From contig WELB01000016.1 in assembly GCA_009602725.1 (NCBI GenBank), positions 807,790-853,155 of the forward strand: 45,366 nucleotides of DNA, read 5' to 3'. Position 1 is the stretch's first letter; every line of letters begins with the position of its first letter. Positions 32,461 to 42,998 of this stretch are shown here, one piece after another. Made by a program: the position numbers and the translations under genes. The notes beneath the pieces are model-generated. The model was not told the origin of the DNA. It did no database searches and saw only the letters and a program-made list of their open reading frames with translations. The DNA comes from Spirogloea muscicola. Its lineage: Eukaryota; Streptophyta; Zygnematophyceae; Spirogloeales; Spirogloeaceae.

Positions 32461-33139
32461 TACAGCCGCTTTACGAATGTCAGCAGCCACGCTTCCGATG
32501 TTCTCCACACTCTCTTTGCATGCGCCCCGCGCTCGCCGCCCCACCCACCCACGCCGCTGCCGCCGCCGCCTCAGCCGCCGCCGCCGCCGCCGCCGCCGCC
32601 GCAGCCGACGCGGGGAACGCGGCGCGGGGCCCGGGCGCGGGACAGGGGCTTAGGGTTTTGGGCGAGGTGGACCTGCACCAGGCGGCAGAAGGACCGGCCC
32701 ATTGGGCCGCCCTCCGGATTGGGACGGCTAACTGGACTGACCGCCGCTCGCCGCCCTCGGCTAACTCGAGTACCCGCCAACATCAGGTTGTGCCAGGCAT
32801 TTGCGGACGGATTCAGGAGCACGCTTCGATGCTCCAGCTTCCGCCTAATCAAAGGATAGAGATAATGAAAAGCTTTGTAAATTGGAGGCCATGGCAGCAG
32901 GCCAGCCCAAGAGGATGGAAAATGGGTCAGCTGATTTGCAGGCCCTGGGGGGGTTAGGGTTGGGGAGCAAGCTCGTCCGGCTGCGACGGCGTCTGTGACG
33001 TGAGCTCCAACCCCGAAGCTGTCGCCAGTCGACACGTGGCAAGGCCTTGCGCACGCCGTCGATCGTAAGTATCGCACGGCTAGCTCTCGAGGGACTTCCA
33101 GTAAGTGCGAAGCACAAGCACAGTGGAACAGCTTCTCCA
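32461..33139. other. No recognisable gene; CCG repeat
   Basis: A CCG/GCC run at about 32553-32612 dominates the first part. A hairpin-module copy lies at about 32885-32930 (CAGCAGGCCAGCCCAAGAGG). I see no conserved coding sequence. Confidence 0.45.
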
Positions 33140-34357
33140 ATTTACGGCAATAGCTGTGCGAGGCCAGCCCAAAGGAATATTCGGCGCAGGAGCAGGTTGC
33201 AGGGGCTGCCGTAGCGAGTGTGCGGTCTCACTCACATAGCTGTGTGCTTTTAGCACCTTTCGGCCCTTCGGACCTTGTACGGTTCTTCTGGGCTGGGTCC
33301 ACCCTACAGAAGAGTCCTACTTGTGCTTGTTTTCTTGGTGCTTTCCCTGGCCCCTTCTCGTCCTTTGTTCATCCTTTTTAGGGCTGGCATTTCCCATCCC
33401 TTATCCTCAATGGGCGAGCCCTTCTTCTACTTGGCGCCGCCTGCCCCAGCACCTCTTCCACATGGGGCAAGGGCTGCAGAAGTAGTACGCTCTTCGAAGG
33501 GGGAGAGCTCAGCCCGGAAAGAGCTCACCCAGTTCGAAGGGGCCGGAAAGTGCTGCGGAAGGCCAGACTACTGTAGAAGTAAGCTATTCCGGAGGGGGCG
33601 AGGGCTTTGAAAAGCCAGCCCAGAGGATGGACAAGGAGGGAAAAATCAAGGCTCCAAGGTGCGCAAGGCCACCGCAGCCATTACCCCCTGGAAATAGCTG
33701 CGTTCTTTCCACTCCCCTTGTTCTCTCTTTTTGCGAATACTGGCCGTCTGGACCTTGTCAATCCTTTCTTGGGCTGGCCTTCCACAGCCGTCGCCCAAGC
33801 TATTCTTTGCCCCTCTGCCCCTTTTAGTACCAGCTCTCCGCATTTTGGGCTAACCGTTACAGCCACCGCCACTTTAGGACCTACTTTCCTAGCAATTCAC
33901 AAATTGCTGCTAGAAATGACTGGCGACTATCCAGCTGGCACTTGCTGAAGGGTGGGTCTTTGCAATTAGCTGCTGCTCCCCTAGCTCCCCCTGGTCAGCC
34001 AAAGTATGGGTGTAAGTACTACTTGAAGTGCTGATTGCAGAAGTAATTTCAGCGGACACCCAAAGATCTGGTGGGCTGACGTGAGTCAGCACTGCCAGCC
34101 GCTTAGGCTGCAATTCCAGCCACAAGGATATGGATCAGCGAGAGGGGATGCTGAGTCTCACAGTAGTCGCAAGGAGTGAGTCATGATGACCACAACGCCT
34201 TGGCAAACATTCTCCTGCAGTGCCTCGTTGGCAGAGAGTCCAGATTTTCTTCCACCACATTTCTGACTTAAATAGCAGCTGTGATAGCTACTCTGCTATG
34301 CGACTGATCGATCAAATATTCATGTATTGTGTCATCTGTCGCGATGGTGACACGACT

Positions 34358-34384
34358 AAGTCTAGGTCGTCGAGACCTAGACTT
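34358..34384. repeat. Perfect 11-bp inverted repeat
   Basis: AAGTCTAGGTC, a 5-base loop GTCGA, then GACCTAGACTT, followed at once by a further partial CTAGGTCGTCG copy. Confidence 0.75.
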
Positions 34385-34825
34385 ACTCTAGGTCGTCGTC
34401 GACGTGGGCGCTAAGCTCAACCCGACTACCGGCTTGGCTGATCCGCGTCAGTGATCCAGTGAGCTGCCTCAGCTCCGGCTCCTGCGGTGGCCACGTGGCC
34501 CAAAACGACATACAAGCGAGCGAAGTCGAAAGCTCCCCAGCTGTTGACACGTGGACACTTGCAATGCGCGACTTGGACTTCCACGTGGGCCAAGCTTGAG
34601 GATGCCACGTAGCAGATTCACCGGGCCGGTGCACGTGCGCGGTGGGCCCCGGCAATAGCGGCCGGCGGGGGGGGGGGGTGGCATCTCCAGCCGGGCGGCG
34701 TTGGGCGGGGGCGAGATGCCGATTTCGCGGCGGTCCCCCCCCCCTGAGAAAAGAAGCAGATTCATAGTCAGGGGGGCTGTCACGATCCACTTGGCTCATC
34801 CAAAGCGGGCGAGGTGGCTGTGAAA

Positions 34826-34945
34826 AGCAAGCGCGGCCAGATTAACTGGTGGCTGGGAGAGGCCAGCCCAAAGGAATGGACAAGGTCTGAAGCCAGCAAG
34901 CGCGGCCAGATTAACTGGTGGCTGGGAGAGGCCAGCCCAAAGAAG
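34826..34945 (-). repeat. 69-bp tandem pair of the hairpin module
   Basis: AGCAAGCGCGGCCAGATTAA, CTGGTGGCTGGGAGAGGCCA and GCCCAAA occur at 34826 and again at 34895, nearly identical. Confidence 0.85.
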
Positions 34946-35331
34946 AAGTGCGCGCCCATAGAGAAGAGGAGCTGGCAAAGCCCAAAGCCAGCCCAAACAA
35001 GGATGGACAAGGTCTAAAGGAGCCGGAGTGCTAAAAGAAAAGAAAAGAAAAATGACTGAGACAGCAACAAGCGGACTCTCAGTAACCTCTTCTCTTCAGA
35101 CCTTGTCCATTCTTTTGGGCTGGCCTCTCCTAGCCACCAGTTAATCTGGCCGCGCTTGCATTTCTCTATGGGCGCGCACTTCTCTCAGTAGATGCAAGTC
35201 CGAATCCTGAAGTCTGAAGGAGCCTGAGTGCGAAGGACTGAGACAGCAGCAGGTGAAAAGGTAGCCGGAATCGAATGGACAAGCTGCTCCTCACTCGTAA
35301 CTACTAAGCGGTCCATCCTCCCCCGTTCTGC

Positions 35332-35600
35332 CATAGCCTCTTCAGGCCCCGCAGTCGCTGCTTAGCTCGTAGTCTGGCCCCTTCGAACCTTGTCAATTCT
35401 TTTCGGGCTGGCTTCTCACAGCCCTTGCCCCCATTGGGAGAGCCACTTCTTCTTCAATGGACAAGGCCCGAATGGAGCATAGCCTCTTCAGGCCCCGCAG
35501 TCGCTGCTTAGCTCGTAGTTTGGCCCCTTCGAACCTTGTCAATTCTTTTCGGGCTGGCTTCTCACAGCCCTTGCCCCCATTGGGAGAGCCACTTCTTCGA
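35332..35600 (+). repeat. 146-bp direct tandem pair of the hairpin module
   Basis: CATAGCCTCTTCAGGCCCCG through ATTGGGAGAGCCACTTCTTC occurs at 35332 and again at 35478 with very few differences. A third copy starts at 19414 and an inverted one ends at 20097. Confidence 0.85.
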
Positions 35601-37410
35601 ATGGAGCTGGAAAGTCAGAGCCCAACAGATGATAGACGAGGTCCGAAACGGGCCTGGGCCTCAGCTCTTACTTCATATTGTTTCTACGGTTCTTCATTTT
35701 AGGTACAGAAGTTGGTCCAGGGGGCCAGACTGGGAAGGGAATATGGGATCTCTTCAAATCGGATTCGTCGGCGATCGCGCCGCCCGCATCGGGCTGGCGG
35801 GGGCAGCCAGTGTTTGCGGCCACACCGCAGGTTGTCGTCGGCCGCTTCCGTTTGCCTTCACACTTCGCTGTCTCAGTCCTTAGCACTCCGACTCCTTCAG
35901 ACCTTGTCCATTCTTCTGGGCTGGCCTCTCCCAGCCACCAGTTAATCTGGCCGCGCTTGCTCTTCACAGCAAGCGGAAACGTCGAGCTTTGTCCACTCTT
36001 CTTGCTTGCTGGCCAATCACAGCAATCGCCTGCTACTGGAAAGAGCCTTGCCTCTTCATTCAAACACGGCCGGCCTGCAACCCATTCTGTGCATCTATTC
36101 AACTCTAGGCTGGACCGTTTCCAGGCATCTGAAGAAAGAAGCAAGCGCGGCCAGGTTAAGTGGTGGCTGGGAGAGGCCAGCCCAAAGGAAGGGACAAGGT
36201 CTGAGGGAGCCGGAGTGCTAAGGACTGAGACAGCAGCAAGAGGACTCTCAGTAACCTCTAGTCAGTAGATGCAAATCTGAATTGCTAGCAGGCGGAAAAG
36301 ACGTCGCCCTGACGGAAACCGGAGGCCGCCGCCAGAGCGCGGCCTGCGCGCAAGTGGACCGCAAAAGCTAGGGACCGCTGCAAAGAGACGGCTAAGCGCA
36401 TCCGGAAGACTTTGAAGAAAGTGAGCGCCCACAGAGAAGGCCGACACGATCCCTTGCCGACCTTCCTCACAGCCACGACCTTTCATGAAGAATCCACCGC
36501 CTTCTCTCTCGGAGCTCGCCTGCCCTCGATACTGATCGCAGTCTTCATTGAGGCTGGGACACAGATTTGAAAGCGGAGAAGCTGCCCAGGAAGAGCAAGC
36601 GCGGCCAGATTGACTGGTGGCTGGGAGAGGCCAGCCCAAAGGAATGGACAAGGTCAGATGGGAGCGATGGGACTGAAGAAAGAGAAGTGGCACTCCCAAT
36701 GCTGGCAAGGGCTGTGGAAAGCCAGCCCGAAAAGAACTGACAAAGACTGAAGAGCAATTCTTCCAAAGGGTGCAGGCTGTAGAATCAAGAAAGGCGCGCG
36801 GTGCGCATGCATTGAAAGGATGGTCAAAGCAAGCTAGTACATTGTCTGTAAGAAGAACTACGAAATGCTTAGAGATACAGAAGTAAGCTCTTCGAGGGGG
36901 GCCAATGTTGTGAGAGCCCAGCCCCAAAGGAATGTAGACTCTTCCAGTAGAGGGCGATAGATGTGATTGGCCAGCCCAGTTAGAAATGAACAAGCTTCAA
37001 CAGGAATGCAGACAAGGTCCAAGGAGTAGACAGCACAAAAGCTGAGTCCACAAAGACTAGGTTTAGAACTTCGGAAATATAGAACACCACCGAAGTCTGC
37101 TGTGAAAGGCCAGCACGATGTATTTGGACACGGTTCTAAGGAGATGGCTGCTGGCCGCTGTCTTCTCTTCGGGTTTCGTCATTGTTCTGGCTTGTCAATA
37201 TCGATGCTTCTTACAAGGGTCCGATCTATCTTGGAAGACCAGTTTTGGAATGCTATGACCTCATCCATCTTCTGTGATGGCCTTCGCACCCTGCTTACAA
37301 AGAAATAAAAGGAAGGACGCCCTCTCTTTACAGAGAGCACTTCATCCACACATCCAAAGAAGACAGCTCTTGCAAATTAAGGCGATAGCAGTGTGAGGCC
37401 AGCCCAAGTT

Positions 37411-38534
37411 CTGATTCAGGATGACGCCAAACGGGAGATCGAAAGTCCAGGCTCAATGGGGACGACCGCTCTGGCCGGGCGCAAACGTGACGCCCCCCCC
37501 CGCAAGACCGTACAACCATTTCTTTCAGCTTTTCGTCCTGTTACCCCCCCACATTCACATCATCGCGCTACTGAAAAGCATCGTCCCTCATTCGCCCTAT
37601 GTGCGGACTTTCTTGTGACCTCTTTCTTTCTCTTGCAGCCGCCTGTGCCACTTATCACCTTCGTTCTCGCTGGACCCCTTCTCTGATGTGCCTTCCACGC
37701 CTTCGCTGGGCTTCTAGCAGGCACGACCAGGTGGGCTGGACCCTGCGCAGCGACCTGCCTCGGTCTACCCCTGCAGCTTGGGGTTTGTAAGCTTCGTTTG
37801 CATTGCGCTTCCCCTTCTCCGAACCGTCGTCAAATGGTCCGGCTCCCCGCAGCTTCATCCGCCCTTTCCTCGGAGCGGACGGTGCTGGAGGCGCGGGCGC
37901 TGCCCCGCCGGGACGCTAGGCCCGCTGGAGCCGTCGATCGCCTCGACATCGACGGCAGCCGGGCGCGTACCCTATTCGACGATCAATCGGCGGGGCTTGG
38001 CAACGAAGGCTGACGTGGGCCTGCTGGAGGGGGGGTCCACCCAGCGTTGGTACACGGAAATGATCAAGCCATTCTCCAGTCACACGACTGAAGCGAGGCC
38101 GGCGAGTTCCCGGGCCCCCGGAGCCGGAGTCGGGGCCCCCGCCGCACCACGTCTCCGGGTCCGGGGCCGGGCCCCAACCCCGGGGGGTGCCCCCCCGCCC
38201 TCCCTCCTCCCTCTCTCATCCCTCCTCTTTCTCCCTCCTCGGAAGCGAGGGGTTGCACTTACAGCAGCGCTATTTTCGGGGAGAGAGGCTTCGCTCCCGC
38301 CGCCCCCAGCCTTCCTCTTCCCGCCTCCCTCCTCCCAGCGGGCCTACGCCTGGTAAGCGCATTGCTTTGAGAATGGAGAGGGGGGTCGGACGGTTCCTCC
38401 CCTCCCTTTCCTCGTTTCCCTCTCCTCTTCCCCGCCCAGGCTGTCCCGACGCGCCGCATAGCCGCCTTTGCGCTCCCGCCGCCGCTGCGGCCGCGCCGCC
38501 GCCGCCGCCGCCGCCGCTGCCGTCGTGAAAAAGA
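37411..38534. other. GC-rich stretch upstream of the phosphorylase gene
   Basis: Contains C/G homopolymer runs and a pyrimidine-rich tract ending CTCTTTCTTTCTCTTGCAG (about 37620-37639) that would make a good acceptor. The + frame 37778-38356 is long but has no recognised motif (VPYSTINRRGLATKADVGLL). I see no gene I can support. Confidence 0.4.
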
Positions 38535-38717
38535 ATGGCCGGGCCGAAGCGCTGGTCCCGATCCATGGCTGACATGCCGTGGGCGGGGCCCCGACGCTGG
38601 TCGCTGCTGAGGCCCGCTGCCACGGCTCGCGGCGGCCGCGGCGCCGCCCCGTCTGAGGGCGGCTGCCCCTCGGACCTCGTCTTCCTCGCCGGCGGGGGCC
38701 GCGCGGCCTCGCCGTAG
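38535..38717 (+). promoter_or_regulatory. Possible 60-codon upstream ORF of the phosphorylase gene
   Basis: An ATG-initiated frame of 60 codons ends at TAG 38715-38717, 104 bases before the main ATG and in another frame. It contains an internal near-repeat (PKRWSRSMADMPWAGPRRWS). Plant GDP-L-galactose phosphorylase mRNAs are known to carry a 60-65-codon uORF that represses translation when ascorbate is high. Whether this region is transcribed, and whether the peptide is related, cannot be judged here. Confidence 0.35.
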
Positions 38718-38821
38718 TGGAGCTGCGGCCGCCGCCTCTCCCGCTTCCAGCGCACATCGCGCACATCGCGGCCTCCTCGTCAGCCTCGCAACGTCGTGCG
38801 TCGTCGCCAAGCTCCGCAGCG

Positions 38822-41800
38822 ATGTTGACCCTCCGCCGTGTCCCGACGCTCCTGTCGCTCCGCCAGGACGACCTCATCTGTGGCAAGGACTGCCTCGCCG
38901 AGTGCTGCCTCGCCGGTGAGCCGACCTCAGACTCCCTCCGCCCTCTGCAGTGCGCCGCAGAAGTGCGCCGGCAGCTCGTCAAGCTCGTGCACTCCCCGCC
39001 CAGGTCGGCTGCAGCTGCCATTGCTACTCGACAAGTAGCTCCTGCAGCATCTGCGTCAAACGATGAGAATGTCGACCATGACGCCGCTGCCTGCGCTGAC
39101 GATGATGGCCGCCGTCTTCTGTTCCAATGACTGTCCTGCAGGGGCGATGCTGCCGCTCTACAGCTTTGCGCGGCGATATTCTGTCAAGCCCAAGCGTGTG
39201 CGCTCGTTCGGCGACCTGCACACCGTGCCAGACGTTCTGCACGATCCCGACAGCCCCAGTGCTGGCGGCGCCATCGACTGGGTGGCAGAGGAGCTCGAGA
39301 AGAGCCTTTTTGACACGTTGCTTCTATCGCAGGTGCAGCACCTTCTGCTGTCGTCATCCTGTCCAACGCCTGCGCTGCCAAAGCCAGTGCTTACGGTCGT
39401 GGTTGCCTGTGCCTGGATCTTAGACTCCTTCTCAGCTGCGCTGATCGATTGGCAATGTCTAGACAGTCCTGGCTCCTGCTAGGAAGAAATTAGGGGTTCA
39501 GGCAAAGGGTTCCCGTACTGGTTGCCTTTCCTCCTCGCAGCTCATCGTGGGGCTCACCGCCAGCTTGACGTGCCTTTCTTGGTGTGTAGTGGGAGGAGCG
39601 GATGGAGCAGGGCCTCTTCCGCTATGACGTCACTGCTTGCGAGACCAAGGTTCGGCTTCCCTCGTGCTGTCAGCTCCTGCCACAGTTTCATCCACTTGAT
39701 GATGCTGTGGCCTGTATACCTGCTGGCTTTGTCGTTGTCGATCTGTACAAGGCCTGTATCAGGCGCTTCTATGAGCCGCCCTTCTTTGGTCAGCTTATTG
39801 TGTGGCCGCTAAGATGAGGAGAGAGGCCTTGGTGGTGAAGACTCACCTCCCGTGGCAAGCTATCGCTGTGCAGGTCCTACCTGGAGAGTACGGGTTCATC
39901 GCTCAGCTCAATGAAGGGAGGCACTCGAAGAAGCGGCCGACCGAGTTCAAGGTGGACCGCGTGTTACAGGACTTTGACGGCACCAAGTTCAACTTCACCA
40001 AGGTCGGCCAGGAGGAGGTGCTGTTCCGCTTTGAGGAGTCCGAGGACGGGCGCAGCGGCTTCCAGGAAGAGGCCCCCCTCTGGGACTCCCCTAATGTCGT
40101 CGTCATCAATGTGAGTGCTAGCTGCTCACGTGCTGTTCCGGTTACCTGGCATTTGTCCGCTTGCCAAGTGGGAGGAATTGCTTTAGATAGACTAGATAGG
40201 TAATTTTAGATAGACTAGATAGATAATTAGACTACACTCTGTCCATTAGCAGCACCTCCTGCTGTGCTGTGCCGTGCTGCTGTGCCGCTGTTTCTGGTTA
40301 CGGCGGTGTCGTAGTTGGCTCTCAGCGGTGGTCTCGGTCGCTGCCCAAGCTCTGCACTGATCTCATGCAGCCCCATTTCTGTTTCTCTTCGCAGGTGAGT
40401 CCTATCGAGTATGGACACGTGCTGCTGGTGCCGCGCGTTCTGGACCGGCACCCGCAGAGCATCTCGGCGGACAAGCTGCTCCTGGCGCTGCATATGGCGT
40501 TGGAGGCCGACAACCCCTACTTCCGCCTTGGCTACAACTCCCTCGGCGCGTTCGCCACCATCAACCACCTGCACTTCCAGGTGGGTGCTGCAGCAGCAGC
40601 CCATGCTGTAGCTACTTCTGCGCTCGTTTGTTCGCTACTGCTGTTGCTGCTACCGCTGCTGCAGCACACGCCCAGTACGCGCAAGCGCTCATACGCATCA
40701 TTGCTTCCTGAAAGATTATGTATTGGAGTCCAATTAGTTGCGTATTCTTATGACAGTCGGACTCATGCCTCTACTTTGAGAGTTGCTGCTTTGGAAGCCT
40801 CAATCTGTCAGCTCATGTGTGGCAAGGCTGTTGAGAGTTGGCGCTCTGGCTCAGTTAGTGAATGTTGTGGCACATCTGCAGGCATACTACCTCACGGCAC
40901 CATTTCCGGTGGAGCGTGCTCCAACGCACCGTGTGCCACAGGGCAAGCGCAAGCGTGGCGTCAAGATCTCCGAGCTGCGCCAGTACCCGGTGCGCGGGCT
41001 CGTTTTTGAGGTTAGCAGCTCCTTGGAGGAGCTTGCTGCGGTTGTCGCTGGCGCCGCTTGTCGCTTGGAGAGCGAGAATGTGCCCTTCAACATCCTCATC
41101 GCCGATCGCGGTGCCCGCGTCTTCCTTTTTCCCCAGGTTGGTTGCTTCCCTTGAGTTCATCCCCATCCATGAATTCCATCCCCAAAAATGTTCACATATT
41201 TGGCTAGGAAATCATTGATGTTCTTCTCCTATTCGCTGGGTTTCTCCTGCCGTGATCAAAGATAAGATTAGGTGTGATTATACTACTATATTAAGTTTTC
41301 ATGTGAGTCTCACCATATCGCAGCTGGCATGGTATGGCTCTTGGCCCCTGCGTCATGTTGCAACTTAGCAAGCATGGCATGGACAACGATCCCCATCAGC
41401 AATGCCGTCAACACCAACTTATTGTTATTGCAACACTCTTGTCTGTCTGCTGCAGTGCTTTGCGGAGCGGCAGGCGCGCAACGAGGTGGACTCCGAGATC
41501 CTGGCAACGCAGGTCAACCCTGCCGTGTGGGAGATCAGCGGGCACATTGTTCTCAAGCGCGCACAGGACTACGAGGGCGCGACTGAGGCGTCCGCCTGGC
41601 GCCTGCTCTCGGAGGTCTCCCTCTCTGCTGAGCGCTTCCAGGTGCGTAACTGGTCGGCGCAGCAGCACCGTGCATCAGGGCATACCCCCTAGCTGGCGCT
41701 TAGAGCAGTTGATGAGGGCTGCTGCTGATTGATGCAACTTTGGTCAAGCTTTGTGCAGAATTGTGACAGTTAAGACCTGAACTTGGCAGAAGAGGCCCGA

Positions 41801-42187
41801 GGTTCTTAAGCCCGTGTGTGTGCGGCCTTGTTGCGGGAGTGTCATCTGACTGGCACGTCGTATGATGTGGCAATGGCCTTCGCTTATCTGCAGGAGGTGA
41901 AGACCATCTGCCTTCGAGAGGCGGAAAAAGCGCTGCAGGACATTCTCCCAGCCCTCGTGGAGGCGGCAGTACGCCAGCCACCAGCGCCGGCTGCAGGCCC
42001 CGCCGGCTCGGAGGCTGTCGTGCGCCTCGCCAGTGCCAACGAGGAAGCGCTCGTCGTAGGCTCGGACTCCAGTGCAGCAGCTGGGCCCAAGCCCAAGTCT
42101 GTCGCTGCCAATATTCAGGACCTTGACCAGGTTGTGCCGCTCTCGCTCGACGCTGCAACTGCCACTCCGAGCCTGCTTAAGGCGTAA
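38822..42187 (+). CDS. VTC2: GDP-L-galactose phosphorylase
   Basis: A complete gene of eight exons: 38822-38915, 39142-39332, 39590-39649, 39874-40110, 40395-40580, 40882-41136, 41456-41641 and 41894-42187, 1,503 nt, 500 residues. All introns are GT-AG, phase 0 after the first. It catalyses the committed step of the Smirnoff-Wheeler ascorbate pathway, GDP-L-galactose to L-galactose-1-phosphate. Conserved blocks are MLTLRRVPTLLSLRQ, QGLFRYDVTACETK, YGFIAQLNEGRHSKKRPTEF, FDGTKFNFTKVGQEEVLFRF, VSPIEYGHVLLVPRVLDRHP, FRLGYNSLGAFATINHLHFQ (the HIT-family H-x-H-x-Q site, ending exon 5), PVRGLVFEVSSSLEEL and QVNPAVWEISGHIVLKRAQD. The start matches the plant N-terminus. The C-terminal 90 residues are Ala/Pro-rich and not conserved. 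Confidence 0.97.
40184..40232 (+). repeat. Short tandem repeat in intron 4 of the phosphorylase gene
   Basis: AGATAGACTAGATAGGTAAT and AGATAGACTAGATAGATAAT occur in tandem, a 23-base unit. Confidence 0.7.
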
Positions 42188-42998
42188 ATGGCTGGCGGCC
42201 TCGCCTTTACGCGCTCCATTGCGCAAGCCTCCCAGGTCCTCTGGGAGGGGACAGCACTTTTCTCTCCTCTTCTTGAGCGGCCATGCAGCCACTCTTGTGT
42301 CCTCCCCTATCTCGTGTTTCAGTTCAGCCGTTTCAAGTCAGTGGGCAGTCGGAATAGTCCCGTGTCAGTGAGACTTTGTGTCGATAAGACTTGTCAGATT
42401 GCGGCTGTTTGATTAGTGCATGCACTTCTTTGTGGTATCAAGTTGGAGTGTCCCTGTCCTCTGCTCTCCTTGCGTCTCTTTCCTTCTGCTCGTGCCTTTG
42501 TGCAAAGGCGTGCTTCTTCAACTTCCTCCATTTCCTCCCTCCCTCCCCTTCCCCCCCCCCCCATAACAGCGGGCTTGCCTTCATCTGCCTTACTCTCTGT
42601 CCTACTAAATTCTGTGATGTCCTGGTCTCTCTCAAGGCAAAACAACTGCAGAAGGTAATTCTCATTGTGAGCGCCTGCCTCAGCAGTGCTTGCATTTGCT
42701 CATTCCGCTTGGCAAGAACAAGCTGTCCACAAAGGTTGAATGGTAGGACAAATGTGAACTTGCACATTCTCTTCAGTGGCAATGCATCACTGTCTATGCA
42801 AGTCATTTTAAGGATTGGTGAAAAGTGCTTCTGGTGTTGACTCAACAAATCAATCAATGTTCAAGTGTCAAAAATTGAAAGTGCAAAATCTAGTGACTGG
42901 AAGATCCAAAAGATTGCAAGCAGCTGCCAGTCACTGAAGCCTTGGTATAGGCCCTGCATGATATGCAATTTGTAGCGTGCTGTCGACATTCAAGACCG
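42188..42998. other. Intergenic region between two convergent genes
   Basis: Pyrimidine-rich with a C12 run at 42551-42562. It presumably carries the 3' UTRs of the phosphorylase (+) and LRR (-) genes. No other gene is seen. Confidence 0.6.

Larger units (their letters stand above)
33140..37410. repeat. Mosaic of GGCTGGC hairpin modules in both orientations
   Basis: More than a dozen copies of a 60-150-base unit built around GGGCTGGC-(loop)-GCCAGCC with a conserved CCTTGTCCATTCTTTTGGG flank. Plus-orientation copies start near 33265, 33358, 33750, 35095, 35380, 35525 and 35905. Minus-orientation copies lie near 33140, 33590, 34830, 34895, 34980, 36145, 36600, 36670, 36890, 36965, 37095 and 37380. 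Variable outer arms recur too: CAGTTAATCTGGCCGCGCTT, CATTGGGAGAGCCACTTCTT and TCTCTATGGGCG. No protein gene is convincing here. Confidence 0.75.

Noticed and set aside
34383-34799. Minus-strand Pro/Arg-rich ORF as a gene
   Set aside because: It crosses G/C homopolymer runs, has no recognised motif and lies in the repeat block.
33140-37410. CRISPR-like array of regularly repeated units
   Set aside because: Units vary in length, orientation and spacing, and the genome is eukaryotic.
38259-39021. Long minus-strand frames overlapping the start of the phosphorylase gene
   Set aside because: Composition follows the GC-rich opposite strand and exon 1 of the phosphorylase is unambiguous.
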